Shown here piece after piece: positions 1-7,995 of a stretch of DNA of 64,000 nucleotides. The stretch is taken from the NCBI GenBank assembly GCA_028279365.1, contig JANQNX010000014.1, positions 331,921-395,920 on the forward strand. The letters are read 5' to 3'. The notes beneath the pieces are model-generated. The model made no database searches, was not told where the DNA came from, and was given only the letters and a program-made list of their open reading frames with translations. Numbering within the stretch: position 1 is the first letter of the stretch; each line of letters opens with the position of its first letter. Source of the DNA: Gammaproteobacteria bacterium. Lineage in GTDB: Bacteria; Pseudomonadota; Gammaproteobacteria; Eutrophobiales; Eutrophobiaceae. The position numbers and the translations under genes were made by a program.

Positions 1-221
1 TGAGTGAATACAAGGAACCCAGACTACGTAATAAAAACTTTGCACCGCAGTTTGCATTAAAGAATATGCTAAAAGATGTGAGGCTTGCATTATCAACCGA
101 TAACACGTCACACGGTTTGCGATTACTCAAAGAAACAGAAAGAATTTATGCAGCTGGAGAAAAGGCAGGGCTTGGTGAAGAGGATATGATCGCGCTATAC
201 AAACTTATCCATCAGGTCTGA
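1..221 (+). CDS. C-terminal end of a 3-hydroxyisobutyrate dehydrogenase-like (beta-hydroxyacid) dehydrogenase, cut by the window edge
   Basis: The reading frame starting at base 3 is open from the window edge to TGA at 219-221 and gives 72 residues. It contains FALKNMLKDVRLAL followed by an amphipathic helical tail ending in EEDMIALYKLIHQV. This resembles the all-alpha C-terminal domain (NAD_binding_11 type) of NAD(P)-dependent beta-hydroxyacid dehydrogenases such as 3-hydroxyisobutyrate or tartronate semialdehyde reductases, in which the conserved Lys of the KDxxLAL helix sits near the active site. The N-terminal Rossmann domain lies outside the window, so the substrate cannot be read. The nearby HpcH/HpaI aldolase on the other strand would fit a sugar-acid or hydroxyacid theme, but that is inference. 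Its last 10 bases overlap the end of the convergent DUF2007 gene. Confidence 0.75.
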   Translation, partial: SEYKEPRLRNKNFAPQFALKNMLKDVRLALSTDNTSHGLRLLKETERIYAAGEKAGLGEEDMIALYKLIHQV

Positions 222-532
222 CAGCGATCGATATATTCTTTGCCACAGGCCCAACAGGTCTCAAACTGTCCCTCTATTAATTCGCCACATTGACAGCGCC
301 AATCCGCTGCGGCTTTTCTTAAACTTAATGCGTGATTAATCAAGTCTGTGGCTAGCTTGTAATCCCGTTCATCATTGATCCAGATTTCCGGCCAACATTC
401 CGTCATCGGTAAGTCACCGATACCACCGGCCAGCGACATATTTCTGGCATGACATGCTATGTTGCTGGCCTGAAGCAGACTCAGCACGTGCCCGGCCTGG
501 ATAACATTATCACTGGAATAGACTTTTTTCAT
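212..532 (-). CDS. DUF2007 (putative signal-transducing protein) with C-terminal zinc-ribbon-like tail
   Basis: The product is 106 residues. The N-terminal 70 residues (KKVYSSDNVIQAGHVLSLL, then a W-x-E-I-W strand and a DY-x-LA helix) match the DUF2007 family, a small alpha/beta fold related to ACT-like domains whose function is unknown. The tail holds CQC and CWAC pairs around residues 80-98, which could bind zinc. The ATG overlaps the TGA of the upstream membrane gene by four bases (ATGA), so the two are translationally coupled. Its 3' end overlaps the convergent dehydrogenase by 10 bases. Family assignment is by pattern; no function can be stated. Confidence 0.75.
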   Translation of the reverse strand: MKKVYSSDNVIQAGHVLSLLQASNIACHARNMSLAGGIGDLPMTECWPEIWINDERDYKLATDLINHALSLRKAAADWRCQCGELIEGQFETCWACGKEYIDRCQT

Positions 533-873
533 TGAAGCGCAATTATCAAGCTAATGCTGGCGACGACCAACGCAACGATGGCTATTATTGTCATTCGGTT
601 TTGTTGGGTGATGGTGGTTTTTAACTGTTCCGCCAGGCTTTCGTTTTGTTTGGCCAGCTCTTCAATCAATTTGATTTGTTCAACATTTGACTCATTGGTT
701 GTATCCAAACGTTCATGCAGTCTATCCACTTCCTGTTTGATACCCTCTATCGTATCGGGTATTTCCGGCCGTTCTTCTTCGCCCTGATTGCGAATCAGTT
801 TTATCAGACGCGTTGCTCCCTGAATCACGATCGGTGCGGTATTCAAGATAGTATTAATCGTTGCCAGACTCAT
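529..873 (-). CDS. Small coiled-coil protein with C-terminal membrane anchor, unknown function
   Basis: A 114-residue protein read from ATG at 873. A GTG at 891 would add six residues and overlap the aldolase stop, but AGGAAA lies about seven bases before the ATG, so the ATG is preferred. Residues about 30-85 are charged and rich in Glu, Lys, Gln and Leu, with heptad-like spacing suggesting a coiled coil. The last 20 residues (MTIIAIVALVVASISLIIAL) form one membrane helix, giving a tail-anchored layout. It is coupled to the downstream DUF2007 gene by an ATGA overlap and follows the aldolase gene closely, so the three probably form one transcript. I do not recognise a family. Confidence 0.65.
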   Translation of the reverse strand: MSLATINTILNTAPIVIQGATRLIKLIRNQGEEERPEIPDTIEGIKQEVDRLHERLDTTNESNVEQIKLIEELAKQNESLAEQLKTTITQQNRMTIIAIVALVVASISLIIALQ

Positions 874-883
874 GATCGGTTTC

Positions 884-1639
884 CTAGCCACGAATGGCCT
901 TTAATGTTGCAGTTGCAGATTGAATCAGAAAACCGCCATCGACACCAACAGTTAACAAAGTGAAACCTCTTGCTTTGTAAGGCAGCACCGCTTCAGCGCT
1001 GACACCAAAAAAACCCTGGCTAATCTTGGCTTGTTGGCAAGCATCAACAATGGTGTTGATGGCATCTTGTACAATTGCATTATTAATATCACCCGGCACA
1101 CCCAGACTGGCAGAAAGATCGTAAGGGCCAATCAAAATCGCATCGAGTCCTTCAAGCGATACGATGTCGCTTATATTATCGACGGCCTGCTGACTCTCGG
1201 CTTGCAGGATAACTGCCGTATCCTCGTTCGCATTTTTTAAATAGTTTTCAAATTCAATCCCGTACTTGTGCGCACGACCAATACCGATACCCCGGTCACC
1301 GACGGGAGAATATTTACAATGTCGAATAATGGCTTGCGCCTGTTCAGCGCTATGCACCTGCGGCACGATGATGCCAGCAGCACCGATATCCAATGCTTTT
1401 TTAATCCAGATGGCTTCGCCTTCAGGTACCCGAATGACACAGGGTGTTGGTGCCGCCGCTTGCAACATTCCTTGTGCCTGTTGCGGATTAAACGCACCAT
1501 GTTCAGCATCAATAAATAACCAATCAAAACCAATTTCGGCCAGACACTCACACACCTCAGGAGAGGGCAGACTGACAAGCGTGCCGTAAAGCGTTTCGCC
1601 GGCCCTGAGCCGGGATGTAAACTGCCTGGCTTGCGACAT
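884..1639 (-). CDS. HpcH/HpaI family aldolase (class II, pyruvate-type)
   Basis: A 251-residue protein of the HpcH/HpaI (2,4-dihydroxyhept-2-ene-1,7-dioate / 2-dehydro-3-deoxyglucarate) aldolase family, a TIM-barrel enzyme that makes or cleaves pyruvate-aldehyde aldol products with a divalent metal. Visible signatures are GTLVSLPSPEV near the start, the FIDAEHGAF motif (catalytic His), RVP, the IIVPQVHSAEQA strand, and ILIGPYDLSASLG near the C-terminus with its acidic metal ligand. Length is normal. A GTG at 1648 lies inside the AGGTGA ribosome site, so ATG at 1639 is chosen. It heads a minus-strand set with two small genes. The substrate is not readable; the neighbouring dehydrogenase fragment hints at sugar acids. 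Confidence 0.85.
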   Translation of the reverse strand: MSQARQFTSRLRAGETLYGTLVSLPSPEVCECLAEIGFDWLFIDAEHGAFNPQQAQGMLQAAAPTPCVIRVPEGEAIWIKKALDIGAAGIIVPQVHSAEQAQAIIRHCKYSPVGDRGIGIGRAHKYGIEFENYLKNANEDTAVILQAESQQAVDNISDIVSLEGLDAILIGPYDLSASLGVPGDINNAIVQDAINTIVDACQQAKISQGFFGVSAEAVLPYKARGFTLLTVGVDGGFLIQSATATLKAIRG

Positions 1640-1824
1640 AGTATTCACCTGTAAGTTTGATAAGTCAGGATTATATCGCTTGTTAGAAAATGGAGTAAAA
1701 CCTAAACGCGGCAGCAGTCAGTTACCATCTGGTAGAAACCGGTCTTTATGTTGATGTGGATCAATGATAAAACAGGAGGATTAAGTAAGTTATTAGTATC
1801 AACATTTAAAAAAGAAGGATAGTT

Positions 1825-2316
1825 ATGATTTATCAAGTTTCAGGTGACATCTTATTAAGTAAAGCCCAGCTGATTGCACACGGTATTGCAGCCAATGATC
1901 CAATGAATCAGGGCTTGGCCTTATCGCTACATGAAAAGTACCCATCAATGCATAAAGACTTTCATCATTGGTGTAATCAAAATCACCCGAAGCCGGGAGA
2001 GGCATGGTTATGGAGTGGCGCTGAGGGTGTGCGTATAGCAAACCTGATCACCCAGGAAGGCGGTTATGGTCATGGCGCTCGCCCAGGTAAGGCCACGGTT
2101 AAACACGTACGCGATTCTCTTAAAGCCCTGATTCGTATTATCAAGAAAGAAAAGATTGTCTCAGTTGCACTTCCCAAGATTGCAACAGGTGTGGGCGGAT
2201 TGGATTGGGATGATGTCAGGCCAGTGATTGAAGATAAATTTGCTGACATTGATATCCCGGTTTATGTTTACACCGAGTTTCACGCGGATCAGCAGGCGCA
2301 GGAACCGAATCAGTAA
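1825..2316 (+). CDS. Macro-domain (ADP-ribose-binding) protein
   Basis: A 163-residue stand-alone macro domain. It opens with the typical MIYQVSGDILLSKAQLIAHGIA strand-helix, and the ligand-binding loop is seen as LPKIATGVGGLDWDDVRPVI around residues 113-132, the usual P-x-I-G-x-G-GG-W/L-x-W form. This is the subgroup with an NxxDPMNQGLA segment in place of the classic GGG-VDG loop. Macro domains bind or hydrolyse ADP-ribose and its derivatives, so a role in removing ADP-ribose from protein or nucleic acid is plausible but not shown. It is a lone gene with AGAAGGATAG upstream and an inverted-repeat terminator just after it. Confidence 0.85.
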   Translation: MIYQVSGDILLSKAQLIAHGIAANDPMNQGLALSLHEKYPSMHKDFHHWCNQNHPKPGEAWLWSGAEGVRIANLITQEGGYGHGARPGKATVKHVRDSLKALIRIIKKEKIVSVALPKIATGVGGLDWDDVRPVIEDKFADIDIPVYVYTEFHADQQAQEPNQ

Positions 2317-2344
2317 GATAGATCAGAAAGTATTTAGTCTTTAA

Positions 2345-2370
2345 AACAGTGTTCCTTTATGAACACTGTT
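2345..2370. terminator. Bidirectional terminator hairpin
   Basis: A perfect 10-base inverted repeat, AACAGTGTTC at 2345-2354 and GAACACTGTT at 2361-2370, with a six-base loop. It is flanked by T-rich and A-rich bases and sits between the convergent macro-domain gene and the DUF3149-like gene. Confidence 0.75.
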
Positions 2371-2503
2371 ATTTTGATTCTTCTTTGGACTTATCGTAAA
2401 GGATATATAGCAGATAGCTGATGACGATAAATGTCGCGAAAATAACGATCATGGACATTAAACCAATCGGGTTACCAAAAAGCAGTTTCATCCAGAGTTC
2501 CAT
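2369..2503 (-). CDS. DUF3149-like small inner-membrane protein
   Basis: A 44-residue protein: MELWMKLLFGNPIGLMSM followed by one membrane helix (IVIFATFIVISYLLYILY) and a charged tail, DKSKEESK. The L-LFGN-P-GL-SM start is the signature I associate with the DUF3149 family of tiny proteobacterial membrane proteins, function unknown. The frame stays open upstream to an ATG at 2671 (100 residues), but AGGAGAGAG sits just before the ATG at 2503 and family members are about this size, so the short form is chosen. The upstream 56-codon extension could still be translated. Its end overlaps the hairpin shared with the macro-domain gene. Confidence 0.65.
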   Translation of the reverse strand: MELWMKLLFGNPIGLMSMIVIFATFIVISYLLYILYDKSKEESK

Positions 2504-2770
2504 ATCTCTCTCCTCATCATGGCTGGAGTATTCCTGTTTACAATAAAGCAGCCGGGCTAGTGATCCATGATCCAGATCAATTATTTCCGTTTTCATTGGA
2601 AATCCAGGGACGATTTCTGTATGCGCTGATGATTTGAACTTCCAGGGCGCGATGTACTTGAATTTAGACATTGCGAACCGACTTATAGCTATAATGGCGA
2701 AGCTTTCGGCTTTTGGAAATTTTTTCCGATTTTTCTGTCAATAAATCTATAACGATAAGAGTCTTGTATT

Positions 2771-3733
2771 ATGTCTGTGATTTCTGAAATTCAGCGGCTT
2801 CAGTCGCATATTGAGCAACATATTATTGGTCAGGAACTGCTAGTAAACCGGTTACTGATTGCCTTGTTGGCAGATGGTCATCTACTGGTGGAAGGGGCGC
2901 CGGGCCTGGCCAAAACTCGCGCAATCAAGGTGTTATCTGATGGCATTGAAGGTAACTTCCATCGTATCCAGTTTACACCAGACCTATTGCCAGCCGATCT
3001 GACCGGGACAGAAATTTATCGTCAGCAGGAAGGTGTGTTTGTGTTCCAGCAAGGACCGCTCTTTCATAATCTGGTTCTGGCTGATGAAATTAATCGTGCG
3101 CCGGCGAAAGTCCAGTCGGCATTATTAGAGGCGATGGCGGAACGACAAATTACGGTGGGTAAGGAAACCTATTCCTTACCGGATTTGTTTTTAGTGATGG
3201 CGACGCAAAACCCGATTGAGCAGGAGGGGACTTATCCGCTTCCGGAAGCTCAGCTCGATCGTTTCCTGATGCATGTCACGATCGATTATCCTGGTGCCGT
3301 TGATGAACAGGCAATCTTGAAGTTGGCCAGGGACGAAGCAAAACAGTCTGACGCAAAGCAAACCATGCAGGCAATTTCACAGGCATCGATCTTTGCCGCC
3401 CGTGAAGAAATATTGAATATCTACATGGCCGATAATATTGAGCAGTATCTATTACAGATCGTTCTGGCGACTCGCAATGCAGGTGTTTACGGTGATGATC
3501 TGGCTCAGTGGCTCCAATACGGTGCCAGCCCGCGTGCAAGTATTACCCTCGATCGTTGTGCTCGCGCACATGCCTGGTTGCAGCAGCGTGATTATGTTGG
3601 ACCAGACGATGTGCAGGCGATTGCACATGATGTGTTACGACATCGATTGATTCTAAACTATGAAGCTGAAGCTGACGGCATGACTACAGATGATGTGATA
3701 TCTGAATTAATTTCCAGGATTGCTGTTCCCTAA
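2771..3733 (+). CDS. MoxR family AAA+ ATPase
   Basis: A 320-residue MoxR-type AAA+ ATPase, a cytoplasmic chaperone-like ATPase that typically works with von Willebrand A proteins to assemble metal or periplasmic complexes or to aid stress survival. Walker A is EGAPGLAKT (residues 41-49), Walker B is LVLADE (101-106), followed by INRAPAKVQSALLEAM, then sensor 1 in MATQNP and the arginine-finger region EAQLDRF. The C-terminal lid has YGASPRAS. Length is standard. It opens an operon of at least seven genes: 14 bases to the DUF58 gene, then overlapping genes. This order is the classic MoxR-Bat arrangement. Confidence 0.93.
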   Translation: MSVISEIQRLQSHIEQHIIGQELLVNRLLIALLADGHLLVEGAPGLAKTRAIKVLSDGIEGNFHRIQFTPDLLPADLTGTEIYRQQEGVFVFQQGPLFHNLVLADEINRAPAKVQSALLEAMAERQITVGKETYSLPDLFLVMATQNPIEQEGTYPLPEAQLDRFLMHVTIDYPGAVDEQAILKLARDEAKQSDAKQTMQAISQASIFAAREEILNIYMADNIEQYLLQIVLATRNAGVYGDDLAQWLQYGASPRASITLDRCARAHAWLQQRDYVGPDDVQAIAHDVLRHRLILNYEAEADGMTTDDVISELISRIAVP

Positions 3734-3747
3734 CCAGAACGAGTCAT

Positions 3748-4671
3748 ATGTCGGCCATCAAACCTTCAGATTCAAGTCCTGTTTCTGTCTCCAAGTCTGA
3801 TCTGATAGCGCTCAGCCGCAAATGTCGTGGGCTGTCACTGAAATCAGGTCTGATTAGTGCCGTTCAGTCTGGTGATTATCAATCTGCCTTCAAAGGACGT
3901 GGCATGGAATACGATGAGTCGCGACTGTATCAACCGGGGGATGATATTCGTAATATCGATTGGCGCGTCACAGCGCGAAGCGGCAAGCCGCATACGAAAT
4001 TATTTCGTGAAGAACGCGAGCGACCGGTCCACCTTTGGGTCGATCTTCGTTCATCGATGTTCTTCGCAACACGCGGAAGATTTAAAGCCGTGCGCGCCGC
4101 TGAACTTGCCAGTCTGTTTGCATGGACGGCAGCACAGCAGGGGGACCGTATTGGCGGGATCGTATTCAGTGATCAACAACATCATGAATTAAAACCGCAA
4201 CGCGGAAAATCTGCTGTACTAAGGCTGATCAAATATATGATTGACGCGCCCGGTTGGGGACAGCAACAGTTTGATCAAACTAACGACACATTGGATTCCT
4301 TAGTGAACCTCAGGCGTATGGTGCGCCCGGGTAGCCTGGTTATTTTGTTAAGTGATTTTCGTGGTCTGGATGAAACTGCAAAATCACATCTGATTCGCCT
4401 GCGCCAACATAATGAAATTATTATGGTGCATATTTTTGATCCCCTGGAGCAACAGTTACCACCTGCAGGTCGATATCGAATGACTAATGGTAAACAGGAA
4501 TTGGAATTGGACACCCATAACGTGGCATTGATTGAGCGTTATCAAAATAAATTTCATCAGCAACAGACTAACTTGCTGGATTTGGCCCGGCGTCATCACA
4601 TTAACTTTCTTTCATGTCTAACCATCGATGACCCGGAAAAAATCATTCGCGAAGGCTTACGAATTCGATGA
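3748..4671 (+). CDS. DUF58 domain protein of the MoxR-Bat operon
   Basis: A 307-residue protein with the DUF58 signature GRGMEYDESRLYQPGDDIRN followed by IDWRVTARSGKPHTKLF-EER (residues about 50-90). The C-terminal half is a divergent von Willebrand A-like fold (LWVDLRSSMFF, then VILLSDFRGLDE around residue 200). DUF58 proteins nearly always follow moxR and are thought to be substrates or adaptors of the ATPase. No membrane helix or signal peptide is seen, so it is cytoplasmic. The next gene starts in its stop region (4-base overlap). Confidence 0.9.
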   Translation: MSAIKPSDSSPVSVSKSDLIALSRKCRGLSLKSGLISAVQSGDYQSAFKGRGMEYDESRLYQPGDDIRNIDWRVTARSGKPHTKLFREERERPVHLWVDLRSSMFFATRGRFKAVRAAELASLFAWTAAQQGDRIGGIVFSDQQHHELKPQRGKSAVLRLIKYMIDAPGWGQQQFDQTNDTLDSLVNLRRMVRPGSLVILLSDFRGLDETAKSHLIRLRQHNEIIMVHIFDPLEQQLPPAGRYRMTNGKQELELDTHNVALIERYQNKFHQQQTNLLDLARRHHINFLSCLTIDDPEKIIREGLRIR

Positions 4672-5168
4672 TGCCGAGTGTTGAGCCGAACAACTTACCG
4701 CTACGTGATATACATCTTCCGGGTAGCAGCCTTTGGTGGCCGCCAGCACCGGGCTGGTGGTTATTGTTGCTGTTGGGGATCATTATTGTTTTGGTGTGTT
4801 TATTCCTGCTAAAAAAACGCAAAGCAAACAAACTGTCCGCTATTTTTATCGCGGAGGGAGAACTGCAGCGTATTCAACAACAGTTTGCTACTGAGCAAGA
4901 TCGCATTTTACTCATTAGAGAATTATCGGAATTAATCCGACGACTAAGTATCAGTCAGTTTGCACGGGTTGATACGGCGGCATTAACTGGCGAGGCGTGG
5001 TTACAATTTTTGGACAAGCTAATGGATGATATGCCATTTAGTCAGGGCGTGGGTCGCGCATTGGTTGACGCGCCGTATCAACAACATCCCGAGTTTGATA
5101 GCCAGGCACTGTTGAAGCTGGTTGAGATCTGGATTGAACGTGTCAGCAAGCATAAGGACGACAGCTGA
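4668..5168 (+). CDS. DUF4381 domain membrane protein
   Basis: A 166-residue single-pass membrane protein. It begins NLPLRDIHLPGSSLWWPPAPGW, the usual DUF4381 opening, then has one membrane helix (about 28-47, LLLLLGIIIVLVCLFLL) with positive residues KKRKANK after it. The rest is a soluble helical domain. DUF4381 genes are found between DUF58 and the BatA-like gene in gammaproteobacterial moxR operons, as here. It overlaps the DUF58 gene by four bases and its TGA shares a base with the next ATG. The biochemical role is unknown. Confidence 0.85.
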   Translation: MMPSVEPNNLPLRDIHLPGSSLWWPPAPGWWLLLLLGIIIVLVCLFLLKKRKANKLSAIFIAEGELQRIQQQFATEQDRILLIRELSELIRRLSISQFARVDTAALTGEAWLQFLDKLMDDMPFSQGVGRALVDAPYQQHPEFDSQALLKLVEIWIERVSKHKDDS

Positions 5169-6160
5169 TGATTCATTTTGAATGGCCCTGGTCAGCATTA
5201 CTATTACCGCTTCCGTTACTTGTGCGTTACTTGCTCAAGCCGATAGAAACCAGTCATGAAGCGGCGCTTCGAGTCCCTTTTTTGCATCAGTTTAGTCAGC
5301 AGCAAGATGATGCTCGACATGTCGACATTAAACGCGGACTGCTGTGGTTCACAATCATTGCCTGGATATTGCTAGTGTTATCTGCTATGCGTCCACAATG
5401 GTTGGGGGACTTTATTGAAATTCCCGTTAGCGGTCGGGACCTGATGTTAGCTGTGGATTTATCCGGTAGCATGGAAGAGCAGGACTTCGTTGTTAAGGAT
5501 CAACAGGTTGATCGATTGACCGCAACCAAGTGGGTAGCGGGGCAGTTTATCGAAAGACGAGTAGGCGATCAGATTGGTTTAATTTTGTTTGGAGAACAGG
5601 CCTATCTGCAAACACCGTTGACCTTTGACCGTGTGACGGTAAAAACCCTGCTTTATGAGTCGGCCATTGGTCTGGCAGGACAATCGACTGCGATTGGTGA
5701 TGCGATAGGTCTGGCAGTCAAACGTTTACGCGATAAAGAAGAGCAGAGCCGGGTATTAATTTTATTAACCGATGGTGCCAATACTGCCGGTGCCGTTGAA
5801 CCGATTGATGCGGCTGAATTGGCTGCACGCGAGGGCTTAAAGATATATACCATCGGCATTGGTGCCGATGAAATGATTGTTCGTTCCATCTTTGGTTCGC
5901 GTCGGATTAACCCCTCGGCCGACCTGGATGAAAAAACTCTAAAAGCGATTGCCAGTAAAACCGGCGGGCAGTATTTTCGTGCGCGTGATACACAACAACT
6001 AGAGGAAATCTACGCTGTCCTCGACGAACTCGAGCCGCTCGAGAAAGACGTACAGCGATTTCGACCGCAGTCAGCATTATTTTATTGGCCGTTAGCATTG
6101 GCAACACTGCTATTCGGCATCAGTTTATTACTACGACAGCGAAGCGGAGCAGGGCAATAA
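5168..6160 (+). CDS. BatA-like von Willebrand factor A membrane protein
   Basis: A 330-residue protein with membrane segments at both ends (WSALLLPLPLLVRYLL near the start, a helix at about 58-75, and YWPLALATLLFGISLLL at the C-terminus) around a von Willebrand A domain. The metal-ion site is intact: D97-L-S99-G-S101, with LLTDGANTAG further on. This is the BatA/Aer1-type architecture, where the domain is held at the membrane. In other bacteria Bat proteins affect oxygen or envelope stress tolerance, though the mechanism is unclear. It sits between DUF4381 and BatB, overlapping both by one base. Confidence 0.88.
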   Translation: MIHFEWPWSALLLPLPLLVRYLLKPIETSHEAALRVPFLHQFSQQQDDARHVDIKRGLLWFTIIAWILLVLSAMRPQWLGDFIEIPVSGRDLMLAVDLSGSMEEQDFVVKDQQVDRLTATKWVAGQFIERRVGDQIGLILFGEQAYLQTPLTFDRVTVKTLLYESAIGLAGQSTAIGDAIGLAVKRLRDKEEQSRVLILLTDGANTAGAVEPIDAAELAAREGLKIYTIGIGADEMIVRSIFGSRRINPSADLDEKTLKAIASKTGGQYFRARDTQQLEEIYAVLDELEPLEKDVQRFRPQSALFYWPLALATLLFGISLLLRQRSGAGQ

Positions 6161-7986
6161 TGCTAAACGAAATGCATTTTCTCAGGCCTTATTGCTTGTT
6201 CGCTTTTATTCCGCTTTTGTTAGGTATTTGGTATTTACTCAGACAACATCGTATCAGTCGTCAATGGGAGTCGGTTTGTGACCCGGCCTTGTTACCTTAT
6301 ATATTGGTGGGTAAGTCCGGTATCACACACAATCGGTCCGTCGCGTTGATAGCCATTGCCGGATTATTCACTATCATCGCGTTAGCCGGTCCGACCTGGG
6401 AACGTTTACCACAACCGGTTTTTCAAAAAGAATCGGCATTGGTTATTGCGCTGGATCTGTCTTACTCCATGTTCGCCGACGATATCAGACCTTCTCGATT
6501 GGAACGTGCAAAATTTGAAATTACCGATTTACTCGATTTACGCAAAGAAGGGCAGACTGCATTATTAGTCTATGCCGGTGATGCCTTTATAGTGACGCCG
6601 CTGACGGATGACACCAAAACAATCAAATCACAGCTATCAGCCTTATCACCTTTTATTATGCCTGCTCCGGGAAGTCATACCGGTATTGCCCTGGAGAAGG
6701 CGACTGAGTTGTTACGTCAGGCGGGTATGCGTCAGGGACATATTTTGTTAGTGACCGATGAGATCAATGCACAATACTCAGACGTAATTAAAACAAGTCA
6801 GGCAGAGGGTTATCCGGTTTCTATCCTTGCTATTGGTACCGAAGCAGGTTCGCCAATCAAGTTACCCGACGGCAGCTTTTTCAAAGATCAGAATGGCAGC
6901 ATTGTCGTGCCAAAATTGGATCTGTCTTCACTATCAAACCTGGCGGCAACAGGCGGCGGGCGTTTTGAATTAAGTCGAATTCAGGACTCGGATACACAAC
7001 GGCTGAATAAACTATTCACGACTGGTTTTGACAGCGACGAGGAATCGGAGACAGATTTTCAAACCGATCAGTGGCGTGAGTTTGGGCCATGGCTAGTATT
7101 GTTGGTGTTGCCTTTAGCCGCATTGATGTTCAGGCGCGGTTTCCTGGTGATTATCGTCAGCGTGATGGTATTGAATCATGACGAGGCGGTTGCCTTTGAT
7201 TGGGATTCATTATGGTTAAATGAAAATCAGCGCGCTCAACGTGCATTACAAAACGATAAAGCCGAGCAGGCAGCTGAATTATTTCAAGATAATAACTGGA
7301 AGGCCGCAGCCAGTTATAAAGCCGGAGATTATGCAAAAACCGAGCAACTGTTAAAGGACTCAACGGATGTGACTGATATTTATAATCGGGCCAATGCGCT
7401 GGCAAGACAGGGACAGTATCAGCAAGCAATTGATGAGTATGATCGTGTGCTGGAGCAACAAGCAGATCATGAAGATGCAAAATACAATCGTGATCTGGTT
7501 AAAAAGGAATTAGAAAAACAACAGCAGCAACAATCTGAATCAAACGAAGACGAACAGTCCGAACAACAGGATGAGCAGCAGTCCGACTCTGATCAGCAGT
7601 CAGAACAGCAACAGTCGGATTCGGGTAAACAGTCTGATGAACAGGATTCCCAACAGCAGGATGCGCAACAATCACAGCAGCAGGAATCACAATCGCAACA
7701 AGCTCAACAGGAAAACCAGGAAGGGAAAGAACAAGAGCAAGAACAAAAACAATTAGATCAGCAACAAGAAGACGCATCTGAGGAGTCCGAGCCTGAGCAA
7801 CAGCAGGAAAAAGCGTCGAAGCAAATGGGTCAAACTCGGAATGAAATTGATGAACAGCAGCAATCAACCGAACAATGGCTACGGAGAATTCCGGATGATC
7901 CCTCCGGCTTATTGAAACGTAAGTTTAAATATCAATATCAACAACAAAAACGTGAACGTCCTGCTCCGGATGAACAGAATTGGTAA
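6160..7986 (+). CDS. BatB/BatC-type protein: von Willebrand A, TPR repeats and Gln-rich tail
   Basis: A 608-residue protein. The ATG at 6160 forms TAATG with the previous stop; an upstream ATG at 6085 lies inside batA and is rejected. Layout: membrane helices near 10-30 and 60-80; von Willebrand A domain with the metal site D99-x-S101-x-S103; a third membrane region around 310-345; TPR motifs (AQRALQNDKAEQAAELF, then IYNRANALARQGQYQQAIDEY) at about 350-440; then about 110 residues rich in Gln, Glu, Ser and Asp (450-560), and a conserved end, TEQWLRRIPDDPSGLLKRKF. So BatB and BatC parts are fused, as is common in gammaproteobacteria. The CAG/CAA-rich tail makes long false antisense frames. Confidence 0.9.
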   Translation: MLNEMHFLRPYCLFAFIPLLLGIWYLLRQHRISRQWESVCDPALLPYILVGKSGITHNRSVALIAIAGLFTIIALAGPTWERLPQPVFQKESALVIALDLSYSMFADDIRPSRLERAKFEITDLLDLRKEGQTALLVYAGDAFIVTPLTDDTKTIKSQLSALSPFIMPAPGSHTGIALEKATELLRQAGMRQGHILLVTDEINAQYSDVIKTSQAEGYPVSILAIGTEAGSPIKLPDGSFFKDQNGSIVVPKLDLSSLSNLAATGGGRFELSRIQDSDTQRLNKLFTTGFDSDEESETDFQTDQWREFGPWLVLLVLPLAALMFRRGFLVIIVSVMVLNHDEAVAFDWDSLWLNENQRAQRALQNDKAEQAAELFQDNNWKAAASYKAGDYAKTEQLLKDSTDVTDIYNRANALARQGQYQQAIDEYDRVLEQQADHEDAKYNRDLVKKELEKQQQQQSESNEDEQSEQQDEQQSDSDQQSEQQQSDSGKQSDEQDSQQQDAQQSQQQESQSQQAQQENQEGKEQEQEQKQLDQQQEDASEESEPEQQQEKASKQMGQTRNEIDEQQQSTEQWLRRIPDDPSGLLKRKFKYQYQQQKRERPAPDEQNW

Positions 7987-7995
7987 TATAATAAT

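Noticed and set aside
7499-7867. Long open frames opposite and across the Gln-rich tail of the BatB-like protein
   Set aside because: They come from CAG/CAA repeats on the coding strand; the products are Val/Ala-rich with no ribosome site or family pattern.
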